Assembly: GCA_039808845.1 (NCBI GenBank)
Contig: JBDHTS010000112.1
Span: 1-5,959, forward strand
Direction of reading: 5' to 3'
DNA length: 5,959 nucleotides
Source: JBDHTS01 sp039808845
Lineage (GTDB): Bacteria; Pseudomonadota; Alphaproteobacteria; Micavibrionales; Micavibrionaceae
The position numbers and the translations under genes are program-made. Below, in pieces: positions 1 through 5,710 of the stretch (position 1 is its first letter; each line of letters starts with the position of its first letter). The notes beneath the pieces were generated by a model. That model had not been told where the DNA came from, ran no database searches, and saw only the letters and a list, made by a program, of their open reading frames with translations.

Positions 1-149
1 GCTTCTTCCGCCGCTTTCGCATCGCCACTTGCCAGCGCCGCCTCGACCTTTTTCACGATCGTGCGGATGCTGCTGCGGCGCGCGCTGTTGATCACGTTGC
101 GGCGCGCATTGCGGCGGATGCGGGTTTTTGCGGAGGAATGGTTCGCCAT
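1..149 (-). CDS. rpsT: 30S ribosomal protein S20, N-terminal part (cut by window edge)
   Basis: S20 binds 16S rRNA early in assembly of the small ribosomal subunit. The minus strand from the ATG at 149 reads MANHSSAKTRIRRNARRN and continues through NSARRSSIRTIVKKVE to an alanine-rich helix. This is the expected basic N-terminal pattern of S20 (MANxxSAKKRIRxxxRR... then ARRSxxRTxxKK). Forty-nine codons plus two bases are visible; the family is usually near 85-90 residues, so roughly the C-terminal 40% lies outside the window. The start is fixed by homology; the GA-rich stretch AAAAGAAAG, about 10 nt upstream, is only a weak ribosome binding site. A sigma70-like promoter lies about 100 nt upstream, so the gene can be transcribed separately from the secreted-protein and mutM genes behind it. 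The long leader could host autoregulation, as known for S20 elsewhere, but nothing here proves it. Confidence 0.95.
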   Translation of the reverse strand, partial: MANHSSAKTRIRRNARRNVINSARRSSIRTIVKKVEAALASGDAKAAEE

Positions 150-252
150 TGTCGTTTCAGCTTTCTTTTCTGTTGACCGTTTGTCCGTTCAGCGCAGACA
201 CCAAAAGGCCTTTCTTCAGCCTGTATGCGTCTGCCTGGAAAATAATCGGGAT

Positions 253-281
253 GTTGTACGCGCCCTGCCCGCCATTGTCAA
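253..281 (-). promoter_or_regulatory. Sigma70-like promoter of rpsT
   Basis: On the minus strand a perfect -35 box TTGACA (281-276) is followed by a 17-bp spacer and a -10 box TACAAC (258-253, four of six consensus bases). Transcription would begin near 246, giving a leader of about 97 nt before the rpsT start at 149. A near-consensus promoter fits a strongly expressed ribosomal protein gene. This is a sequence match only; no transcription data are available. Confidence 0.65.
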
Positions 282-377
282 GCAAATTGGGGATAACTTT
301 CATACAGGACAGAGCTGAACGCATAGTCTCTTATTTATTTGAAAAACAATGGCTTTATTGTGTTCTGAAAGTCTGAA

Positions 378-536
378 TTGAACACCAGAGCCCGACAGGG
401 ACAGATAGAGAAATATATTATGCACCGTCATCCTGAGCGCAGCGAAGGATCTCCATTGTTGATCCTGGCCGCTATGATCAGGATTCTTCGCTGCGCTCAG
501 AATGACAACCTTGCCCTGTCTGGCTCTGGTGTTCAA
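378..536. repeat. MITE-like element with 23-bp terminal inverted repeats
   Basis: The outer arms at 378-400 and 514-536 are inverted copies of each other, matching at 22 of 23 positions (left starts TTGAACACCAGAGCC, right ends GGCTCTGGTGTTCAA). They enclose a second, shorter inverted repeat (427-506). The element is about 159 bp, has no coding capacity beyond chance frames, and lies between the rpsT promoter and the secreted-protein gene. Size, terminal inverted repeats and lack of a gene match a miniature transposable or interspersed palindromic element. No clear target-site duplication is visible: AATT occurs on both flanks but is offset by two bases. It may also act as a transcript end for the gene stopping at 551, although no T-run follows the stems. 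Confidence 0.7.
427..506. repeat. Inner palindromic repeat (GTCATCCTGAGCGCAGCGAAG type)
   Basis: The left arm at 427-450 (GTCATCCTGAGCGCAGCGAA and onward) and the right arm at 483-506 are complementary over 24 positions with three differences, all compatible with G-U pairing in RNA. The loop is about 32 nt. Sequences of this kind (GTCATCCTGAGCG followed by GCGAAGGATC) are widely dispersed palindromic repeats in many bacterial genomes; that is recalled knowledge, not a search result. It sits almost centrally inside the larger inverted repeat 378-536. Confidence 0.7.
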
Positions 537-550
537 AATTTCCGGGAAGT

Positions 551-919
551 CTACCGCGGCGCGATGGTGAAGCGCACCGTGCCCAGGCCGTTTTCCACGG
601 CGGTGGTCATTGTCAGCTGTTCGCCCTGGCGGGTGTAGACGCCGTTCCCGGCCTGCGTCCAGCCAAGCTGGGGCAAGACCTCCCGATAAAATCGGGCGAT
701 GGAGGCCGGCGTGGATTTTCCCGCCGCCGAGGCTTCCGCGATCCGTCCCTCCGGTTTGTCGAAGGCGAGGCCGCGCGCCGGAAGCTCGGTCAGCCCCGGC
801 ATCAATGGCATATCGTTCGGCGTGGTGAAGAACCGCGTTTCCGCCTGTTGTGCCTGCACCGGCGCGGCGAACAGCATGAGAACGGACAGCAGAACGATAA
901 ACGAGCGGCCAAGGATCAT
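551..919 (-). CDS. Small secreted (periplasmic) protein of unknown function
   Basis: The 122-residue product has a clear Sec signal peptide: Arg5, a hydrophobic core (about residues 7-19, FIVLLSVLMLFAA), and a cleavage motif VQA before QQ at about residue 23. No lipobox cysteine is present. The mature domain carries MPLMPGLTELP, then AFDKPEGRIAEA, then a helix ending SIARFYREVLPQLGW and a beta-rich tail (VYTRQGEQLTMTT, VRFTIAPR). I recognise no catalytic motif. I believe similar short proteins occur next to mutM in other Alphaproteobacteria, but this is recall only. The frame is open up to 1018, but the start at 919 is preferred because it begins the signal peptide and has GGTGGG 5 nt upstream (GGTGGGCGCATG region). 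It starts 14 bp after the mutM stop, so the two are probably cotranscribed. Confidence 0.8.
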   Translation of the reverse strand: MILGRSFIVLLSVLMLFAAPVQAQQAETRFFTTPNDMPLMPGLTELPARGLAFDKPEGRIAEASAAGKSTPASIARFYREVLPQLGWTQAGNGVYTRQGEQLTMTTAVENGLGTVRFTIAPR

Positions 920-933
920 GCGCCCACCGTAAC

Positions 934-1779
934 TTATTTCTGACGGCGCGGACAATAGAAGGTCGAACGCCCGCCCTGGGTTATGCGCAGGATGCCGCCC
1001 GTCTTCGCCGGATCGCATGTGCAGCCGGGGCAGGCCTTCCCTTCCCGGTCGTAGACGGAGAAGCGGTGCTGGAAGCTGCCCGTGTCGCCGTCGACGCGGC
1101 GGTAATTGCGCAGCGTGCTGCCGCCCGAATCGATAGCCTTGCGCAGGACTTTCTTGATCGCCGCCGCCAGCGGCTTCATTTCGGCCTCCGGCACTGCGGC
1201 GGCCATTTTTTGCGGATCAATACGTGAATCGAACAGCGCCTCGCAGGCATAGATATTGCCGATGCCCGCGACCGTATGCTGGTCCAGCAGCGCGGCCTTG
1301 ACGCTGGTCTTTCTTCCCGCGAACGCGGCGGCCAGAACGGTCCCTGAAAATTTTTTGTCCAGCGGCTCGGGACCCAGATCGCGGAACGCCGGATGATCGG
1401 CCATCGCGCCGGAGCGCACCGTGAACGCCATGCCGAACCGGCGGGGGTCGTTGAAGATCATCTGCGTGCCCCGACCGGTCACGATTACCATATGGTCGTG
1501 CTTCTCCGCCGCCTGATGCCGCCCGACGGGATGGATCAGGATCCGGCCCGACATGCCGAGATGCAGAACGAGAATGTCGCCATCCGCCAGATGCATCAGG
1601 ATATATTTCGCGCGGCGGTCGACGCGGACGATCTTTTGCCCTTCGAGGCGTTGTTTCAGATCTTTGGGAAATGGCGTGCGCAAGCCCTCCCGATGCAGCG
1701 TGACCGAGGCGATATCCTGCCCCGCGATGGATTTCTGCAGCGCACGGCAAACGGTTTCGACTTCGGGGAGTTCGGGCAT
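934..1779 (-). CDS. mutM: Formamidopyrimidine-DNA glycosylase (Fpg/MutM)
   Basis: MutM is a bifunctional glycosylase and AP lyase that removes 8-oxoguanine and formamidopyrimidines from oxidised DNA. The 281-residue product is of usual length. It starts MPELPEVETV, giving the catalytic Pro2 (N-terminal after Met removal) and Glu3; Lys58 (RRAKYI) is the conserved beta-sheet lysine. HLGMSGR (73-79) and NDPRRFG (110-116) give the residues that wedge into the helix and flip the base. LLDQ and AGIGNIYACEALF (171-183) belong to the helix-two-turn-helix. GRSTFYC (270-276) carries the conserved zinc-finger arginine, Arg271. The finger is unusual: Cys250, Cys253 and Cys276 are in place but the expected last cysteine is Arg279 (CPRRQK), and there are extra residues including Cys255 between the cysteine pairs. 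The start is constrained by an in-frame TAA 9 nt upstream; no Shine-Dalgarno is evident. It is followed after 14 bp by the secreted-protein gene. Confidence 0.96.
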   Translation of the reverse strand: MPELPEVETVCRALQKSIAGQDIASVTLHREGLRTPFPKDLKQRLEGQKIVRVDRRAKYILMHLADGDILVLHLGMSGRILIHPVGRHQAAEKHDHMVIVTGRGTQMIFNDPRRFGMAFTVRSGAMADHPAFRDLGPEPLDKKFSGTVLAAAFAGRKTSVKAALLDQHTVAGIGNIYACEALFDSRIDPQKMAAAVPEAEMKPLAAAIKKVLRKAIDSGGSTLRNYRRVDGDTGSFQHRFSVYDREGKACPGCTCDPAKTGGILRITQGGRSTFYCPRRQK

Positions 1780-1800
1780 CGCGTTTATTTATGATAAGGT

Positions 1801-1941
1801 TCAGTACTGGAACAGGCAACCGTCGATCAACGCGAAAATAGCATTCGTTCTCCAATTGTTAAAACGCCAATAATAAGCATAACCCCTCCCCACGGTATGC
1901 AATAAACCTTTCAAATGCAGCGCAGGATTTTTTATTGACAT
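1801..1941 (-). CDS. Possible 46-residue small protein upstream of mutM
   Basis: An uninterrupted frame runs from the ATG at 1941 to a TGA at 1801-1803. The product begins MSIKNPALHLKGLLHTVG and continues with an aromatic stretch (YAYYWRFNNWRTN) and a hydrophobic end (AIFALIDGCLFQY). A strong purine-rich ribosome binding site (AAGGAAGGA) lies about 8 nt before the start. It ends 21 bp upstream of the mutM start, which itself lacks a ribosome binding site, so translational coupling is conceivable. I do not recognise the protein. The frame is short, so chance cannot be excluded; the good initiation region and its place at the head of the mutM run are the main support. Its start codon overlaps a TTGACA on the opposite strand. 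Confidence 0.42.
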   Translation of the reverse strand: MSIKNPALHLKGLLHTVGRGYAYYWRFNNWRTNAIFALIDGCLFQY

Positions 1942-1944
1942 AAT

Positions 1945-1973
1945 TTAAATCCTTCCTTACTGGTCCATATAAT
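1945..1973 (+). promoter_or_regulatory. Candidate promoter for the orphan gene at 1999
   Basis: A perfect -10 box TATAAT (1968-1973) is preceded at 17 bp by a weak -35 TTAAAT (1945-1950, three of six). Transcription would start near 1980, leaving only about 19 nt before the ATG at 1999. The segment lies in the divergent gap between the minus-strand small frame and the plus-strand orphan gene. Confidence 0.4.
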
Positions 1974-1998
1974 CATCCAGCACAAGAACCAGTCAGAT

Positions 1999-2490
1999 AT
2001 GCACGTGACACGCCTTTATATTTATGGTGATGGGCCATTGCCGAAAATATTCAATGATAACGGAAGCGTGCGTTTTTCCGAAAACGTCACCGGCGAAAGA
2101 CCGAATGCTGCATTCGCGGGGTTTAAAAACCTGCAAGAGATAAGATGTGTTGTTGCCATGGTCCTGCCCGAAATTAAACAATGCAATGTTTTAGAGGCAC
2201 GAGACCTTCACGACTGGAGTGAAAAATCGGATCGGCTTTTATTCAAAGGTGGAACTGAAATCCAAAGCCACGTCCTGCCTTTCGGTGATTATGCAAGCGT
2301 CATTGAAGATTGCGCCCGGAATCTTGGTATTGCGTTTGAAGTTGCCGCAGCCAGATATGTCCGCGTTCATGACTTGCGCGCCGACCACTGGAAACATTAT
2401 TCAGTTGGAAAAACGATTGGCAACGGCCTTATGATCGGTTACCCACCCGATATACAGGCCGCCATATGGGCGCAAAGGACTTTAGGTTAA
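1999..2490 (+). CDS. Orphan protein of unknown function, 163 residues
   Basis: I do not recognise this protein. It begins MHVTRLYIYGDGPLPKIF, has a central charged part (EARDLHDWSEKSDRLLF), and a C-terminal half with helices around VIEDCARNLGIAFEVAAARYVRVHDLR and the ending PPDIQAAIWAQRTLG. There is no signal peptide, no membrane segment and no catalytic motif I can name, so a soluble cytoplasmic protein is likely. Base composition and codon choice are AT-richer than in mutM or groEL, suggesting horizontal acquisition. The ATG at 1999 lacks a good Shine-Dalgarno, but a TATAAT box lies 26 nt upstream. A second, very short frame with a strong ribosome binding site begins 17 nt after its stop, as if it once led a two-gene operon. 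Coding status is supported by frame length in AT-rich DNA and the well-placed promoter. Confidence 0.65.
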   Translation: MHVTRLYIYGDGPLPKIFNDNGSVRFSENVTGERPNAAFAGFKNLQEIRCVVAMVLPEIKQCNVLEARDLHDWSEKSDRLLFKGGTEIQSHVLPFGDYASVIEDCARNLGIAFEVAAARYVRVHDLRADHWKHYSVGKTIGNGLMIGYPPDIQAAIWAQRTLG

Positions 2491-2507
2491 TTGATAAGGA
2501 CAATAAA

Positions 2508-2561
2508 ATGAGCGAAAAGATTTCAGAACAAACGCTTCGAACAATTGTTGAAAAGGCCTGA
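2508..2561 (+). pseudogene. 17-codon frame, possible start of a truncated gene
   Basis: AAGGA (2496-2500) lies 7 nt before the ATG at 2508, a textbook initiation region placed 17 nt after the preceding orphan gene. The frame reads MSEKISEQTLRTIVEKA and stops at TGA (2559-2561). The charged, helix-like opening looks like the natural start of a longer protein, and no continuation is evident in the other plus frames. I infer a gene remnant, or else a genuine very short peptide. The last 39 bases overlap the minus-strand frame at 2523-2690. Confidence 0.35.
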
Positions 2562-2690
2562 GTCCCCTGAAAGAAAACGTTCGAACGCAGGATTCCGCAC
2601 GCATTGCCAGGCCGCTTGATACTGCCTGACCAATTCAATCATTCTGCCGCCAAAATACTGCCGGTCTTCCGGTGTCAGTTCTTTTCCCAT
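2523..2690 (-). CDS. Small unknown protein, 55 residues, possibly truncated
   Basis: The frame is open from 2735, but the start at 2690 is preferred because AGGGAGC lies 5 nt upstream of its ATG. The product begins MGKELTPEDRQYFGGRMIEL, continues with a helix (VRQYQAAWQCVRNP) and ends FNNCSKRLF. It has no signal peptide or recognisable motif. The first 40 or so residues look like natural protein, whereas the last ones are encoded across the opposite-strand frame at 2508-2561. This raises the possibility that both genes lost their 3' ends at a deletion junction near 2555-2575. The terminator at 2750-2781 separates it from the 143-codon gene behind it, so it would need its own promoter; none is convincing. 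Confidence 0.45.
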   Translation of the reverse strand: MGKELTPEDRQYFGGRMIELVRQYQAAWQCVRNPAFERFLSGDSGLFNNCSKRLF

Positions 2691-2749
2691 GTTCTGCTCC
2701 CTACTGACACATAAACCTTTATTCTCATCTATCATTTGAATTCATAAAG

Positions 2750-2781
2750 ACAAAAGGCCGCTTATAGGAGCGGCCTTTTGT
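2750..2781. terminator. Strong bidirectional terminator hairpin
   Basis: Two 13-nt arms (2750-2762 ACAAAAGGCCGCT and 2769-2781) are perfectly complementary with a 6-nt loop. The GGCCGC core is flanked by A-runs on one side and T-runs on the other, so it can end transcription in both directions. On the minus strand it follows the 143-codon gene that stops at 2815; on the plus strand it would stop readthrough from the 1999-2561 genes. Confidence 0.8.
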
Positions 2782-2793
2782 TATTTACCTCTC

Positions 2794-2809
2794 GGCGGAC
2801 AGGCTTACA
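2794..2809. repeat. 16-bp direct repeat, copy 1
   Basis: The sequence ggcggacaggcttaca is identical to that at 3338-3353. This copy lies just past the stop of the 143-codon gene; read on the minus strand it is followed 14 nt later by the AAAAGGCCGC terminator arm, the same order as behind groEL. Confidence 0.85.
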
Positions 2810-2814
2810 AAGCT

Positions 2815-3246
2815 CTATACATTTCGAGGTTCATTGAAAGGAGGTTCTCCAAACCGAATAAATGCCTTCTTGTTCTTCCCTATTGAATCGTAGGCCTTCC
2901 GTGCAACTTCGATAAATACAGATTTTTCGGCAACCGTTAATCCGCCAAGCGACACTAAATGACCGGCCACATGCGCAAGGCGTTTATCGAATGCGGATTC
3001 TACAGATACCCCTGTGCCCGCGAAAACTCCGACCTGCCATAGTAAATTTTTAGCCATATCATCCAAGCATGTCTGAGCCTGTTCCTGAGCCTCCGGGTTT
3101 TGTTGCTGATAATGCCGCATATATACATGAAAGCTTCTCGTTAATCGCAACATCGCGCTTTCAATGTGATCTTTATAATTATAAGCGGGTTCCCGGTCAT
3201 CCGGTCTATTTCGGCCAAACATTCTAGCTGCAATATCTCTGAGCAT
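2815..3246 (-). CDS. Orphan helical protein of unknown function, 143 residues
   Basis: I do not recognise this protein. It begins MLRDIAARMFGRNRPDDREP and then appears mostly helical: YKDHIESAMLRLTRSF, a glutamine-rich stretch (RHYQQQNPEAQEQAQ), CLDDMAKNLLWQVGVF, then LAHVAGHLVSLGG and a final EKSVFIEVARKAYDSIG followed by a polar tail. There is no signal peptide or clear membrane span, so a cytoplasmic location is inferred. AAGGA about 9 nt before the ATG supports the start. The DNA is AT-richer than groEL. It lies immediately downstream of the groEL terminator on the same strand, has its own terminator (2750-2781), and is bracketed by the 16-bp direct repeats, all of which suggest a one-gene insertion behind groEL. 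Confidence 0.72.
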   Translation of the reverse strand: MLRDIAARMFGRNRPDDREPAYNYKDHIESAMLRLTRSFHVYMRHYQQQNPEAQEQAQTCLDDMAKNLLWQVGVFAGTGVSVESAFDKRLAHVAGHLVSLGGLTVAEKSVFIEVARKAYDSIGKNKKAFIRFGEPPFNEPRNV

Positions 3247-3270
3247 GAAGAATATCCTTTTTCTGCCCTC

Positions 3271-3297
3271 TTATTAAGTTTTCTTACGTTTTGTCAA
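3271..3297 (-). promoter_or_regulatory. Candidate promoter for the 143-codon orphan gene
   Basis: A perfect -35 TTGACA (3297-3292, minus strand) lies directly after the groEL terminator. The best -10 is weak (TAATAA at 3276-3271) with a short 15-bp spacer. It would let the orphan gene be transcribed independently of groESL, but the poor -10 keeps this tentative. Confidence 0.3.
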
Positions 3298-3298
3298 A

Positions 3299-3326
3299 TG
3301 AAAAGGCCGCCAAGGCGGCCTTTTCG
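3299..3326 (-). terminator. groEL terminator hairpin
   Basis: Arms at 3301-3311 (AAAAGGCCGCC) and 3314-3324 are perfectly complementary, with G3300-C3325 extending the stem; in practice a 4-nt loop would form. It begins about 23 nt after the groEL stop on the minus strand and ends in TTTTCATTTG. The symmetrical A and T flanks mean it may work in both directions. Confidence 0.75.
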
Positions 3327-3337
3327 CGTTTCATAAA

Positions 3338-3348
3338 GGCGGACAGGC

Positions 3349-3353
<5 letters not shown>
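3338..3353. repeat. 16-bp direct repeat, copy 2 (at the groEL stop)
   Basis: This is identical to 2794-2809. The copy contains the groEL stop codon (TAA, minus strand 3351-3349) and the first bases of its 3' untranslated region, followed 13 nt later by the AAAAGGCCGC terminator arm. Confidence 0.85.
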
Positions 3354-4995
<1,642 letters not shown>

Positions 4996-5050
4996 TGTCT
5001 TTTCTCCTTGATTTTGCGTTGTTTCAAATCTTCATGTTGCCATCTTTTCT

Positions 5051-5135
5051 CTTGTCATCCCGGCTTGACCGGGGGGCCGGAGCCGCGAGCTCCGCGCCCG
5101 GTCTCCTGGGTTCCCGCTTTCGCGGGGATGACAAG
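5051..5135. repeat. 85-bp palindromic repeat between groES and groEL
   Basis: The ends CTTGTCATCCC (5051-5061) and GGGATGACAAG (5125-5135) are perfect inverted repeats. Inside are three small hairpins: CCCGG/CCGGG at 5059-5073, GGAGC/GCTCC at 5079-5093 and CCCGC/GCGGG at 5113-5126. TCATCCCGGCTTGACCGGG and CCCGCTTTCGCGGGGATGAC are, as I recall, common interspersed repeat motifs in alphaproteobacterial genomes. It fills most of the groES-groEL gap, beginning 5 nt after the groES stop, and would fold into a multi-branched structure in the operon transcript. Confidence 0.8.
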
Positions 5136-5140
5136 GAATA

Positions 5141-5458
5141 TCAGGCCGCCTTTTTCTTGGAAGCCGTGACTTCCAGCACGCCCATGATGTCGGATTCCTT
5201 CACGACCAGCAGGTCCTCGCCGTCGATGCGGATTTCGGTGCCGGACCATTTAGAGATCAGCACGCGGTCGCCAGTCTTGACGTCGAGCGGCACGCGCTCG
5301 TCGCCGTCTTCGTTGAACGCGCCGGGGCCGACCGCGATGACTTGCGCTTCCATCGGCTTTTCCTTCGCGGTGTCCGGGATGATGATCCCGCCGGACGTCT
5401 TCTCATCCTGTTCCAGACGGCGCAGCAGCACCCGGTCATGCAGGGGACGGAATTTCAT
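5141..5458 (-). CDS. groES: Co-chaperonin GroES (Hsp10)
   Basis: GroES is the heptameric lid that caps the GroEL ring. The 105-residue product begins MKFRPLHDRVLLRRLEQDEK. The mobile loop follows (about residues 17-33, EKTSGGIIIPDTAKEKP) with the GroEL-contacting hydrophobic IIIP. Then come the AQVIAVGPG strand, the DVKTGDRVLISKWSGTEI core and a final GVLEV strand. The lysine/alanine tail (ASKKKAA) makes it slightly longer than the roughly 97-residue E. coli protein. AAGGAG lies 8 nt before the ATG. It heads the operon, with CIRCE and a heat-shock type promoter upstream. Confidence 0.99.
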   Translation of the reverse strand: MKFRPLHDRVLLRRLEQDEKTSGGIIIPDTAKEKPMEAQVIAVGPGAFNEDGDERVPLDVKTGDRVLISKWSGTEIRIDGEDLLVVKESDIMGVLEVTASKKKAA

Positions 5459-5518
5459 GATGACATCTCCTTACTGATGTTTAAAAACCATTTCCTATCA
5501 AAGACATAAATTGCACTG

Positions 5519-5545
5519 TTAGCACTCCATGTCCATGAGTGCCAA
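5519..5545. promoter_or_regulatory. CIRCE operator (HrcA binding site)
   Basis: TTAGCACTC (5519-5527), a 9-bp spacer (5528-5536) and GAGTGCCAA (5537-5545) match the CIRCE consensus TTAGCACTC-N9-GAGTGCTAA at 17 of 18 arm positions. It lies 61-87 bp upstream of the groES start and overlaps the likely transcription start, where bound HrcA repressor would block transcription. HrcA itself is not encoded in the window. Confidence 0.95.
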
Positions 5546-5547
5546 AT

Positions 5548-5576
5548 ATGTAAGGGGTATGGAACCAAACTTCAAG
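5548..5576 (-). promoter_or_regulatory. Heat-shock (RpoH/sigma32-like) promoter of groESL
   Basis: On the minus strand CTTG (5576-5573, within CTTGAA) is followed after 18 bp by CTTACAT (5554-5548). This resembles the alphaproteobacterial heat-shock consensus CTTG-N17/18-CYTATNT. It also fits the E. coli sigma32 form CTTGAA-N13-CCCC. Transcription would start near the CIRCE arm at 5537-5545. A sigma70 reading (TTGAAG-N17-TACATA) is possible on the same bases. Confidence 0.65.
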
Positions 5577-5601
5577 GGTTATTTTAATCTTTTGGCGGCG
5601 G

Positions 5602-5624
5602 CTTTCCGCGGCCCGCGCGGGAAG
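5602..5624. other. GC-rich hairpin between groES promoter and usg
   Basis: Arms CTTTCCGCG (5602-5610) and CGCGGGAAG (5616-5624) pair over 9 bp with one G-U and a 5-nt loop. No T-run follows on either strand, so it is not a classical terminator. It may insulate the divergent groESL and usg promoters or affect the usg leader; function is unknown. Confidence 0.4.
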
Positions 5625-5710
5625 GCGTTAAGACTTTCGCAAGATCAGCCGCTTATGATGAAAGAGACGGATCAGGATGATCCGACACCATCAATACGGG
5701 AGAATGCGCG

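Noticed and set aside
345..361. ACAAT/ATTGT stem followed by T5 on the minus strand as a terminator
   Set aside because: The stem is five A/T-rich pairs, too weak to be a convincing terminator.
300..638. Two opposed frames both beginning MNTRARQG near 378 and 536
   Set aside because: Their identical starts come from the inverted repeat arms of the 378-536 element; no ribosome binding sites or protein-like continuation.
920..1018. Longer start for the secreted protein (155 codons from 1018)
   Set aside because: The extra residues lie inside the mutM coding region and would bury the signal peptide; the start at 919 has a better ribosome binding site.
1393..1873. Plus-strand frames of 133 and 106 codons antisense to mutM
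   Set aside because: They are shadows of mutM with no initiation signals and no recognisable domains.
1827..1880. 17-codon minus-strand frame MLIIGVLTIGERMLFSR behind a GGGGAGGGG stretch
   Set aside because: It overlaps the longer 46-codon frame in another phase, and the purine run is only a few bases from its ATG; too short to support.
1935..1973. TTGACA (1935-1940) paired with TATAAT (1968-1973) as a promoter
   Set aside because: The spacer is 27 bp, too long for sigma70; the weaker TTAAAT at 17 bp was used instead.
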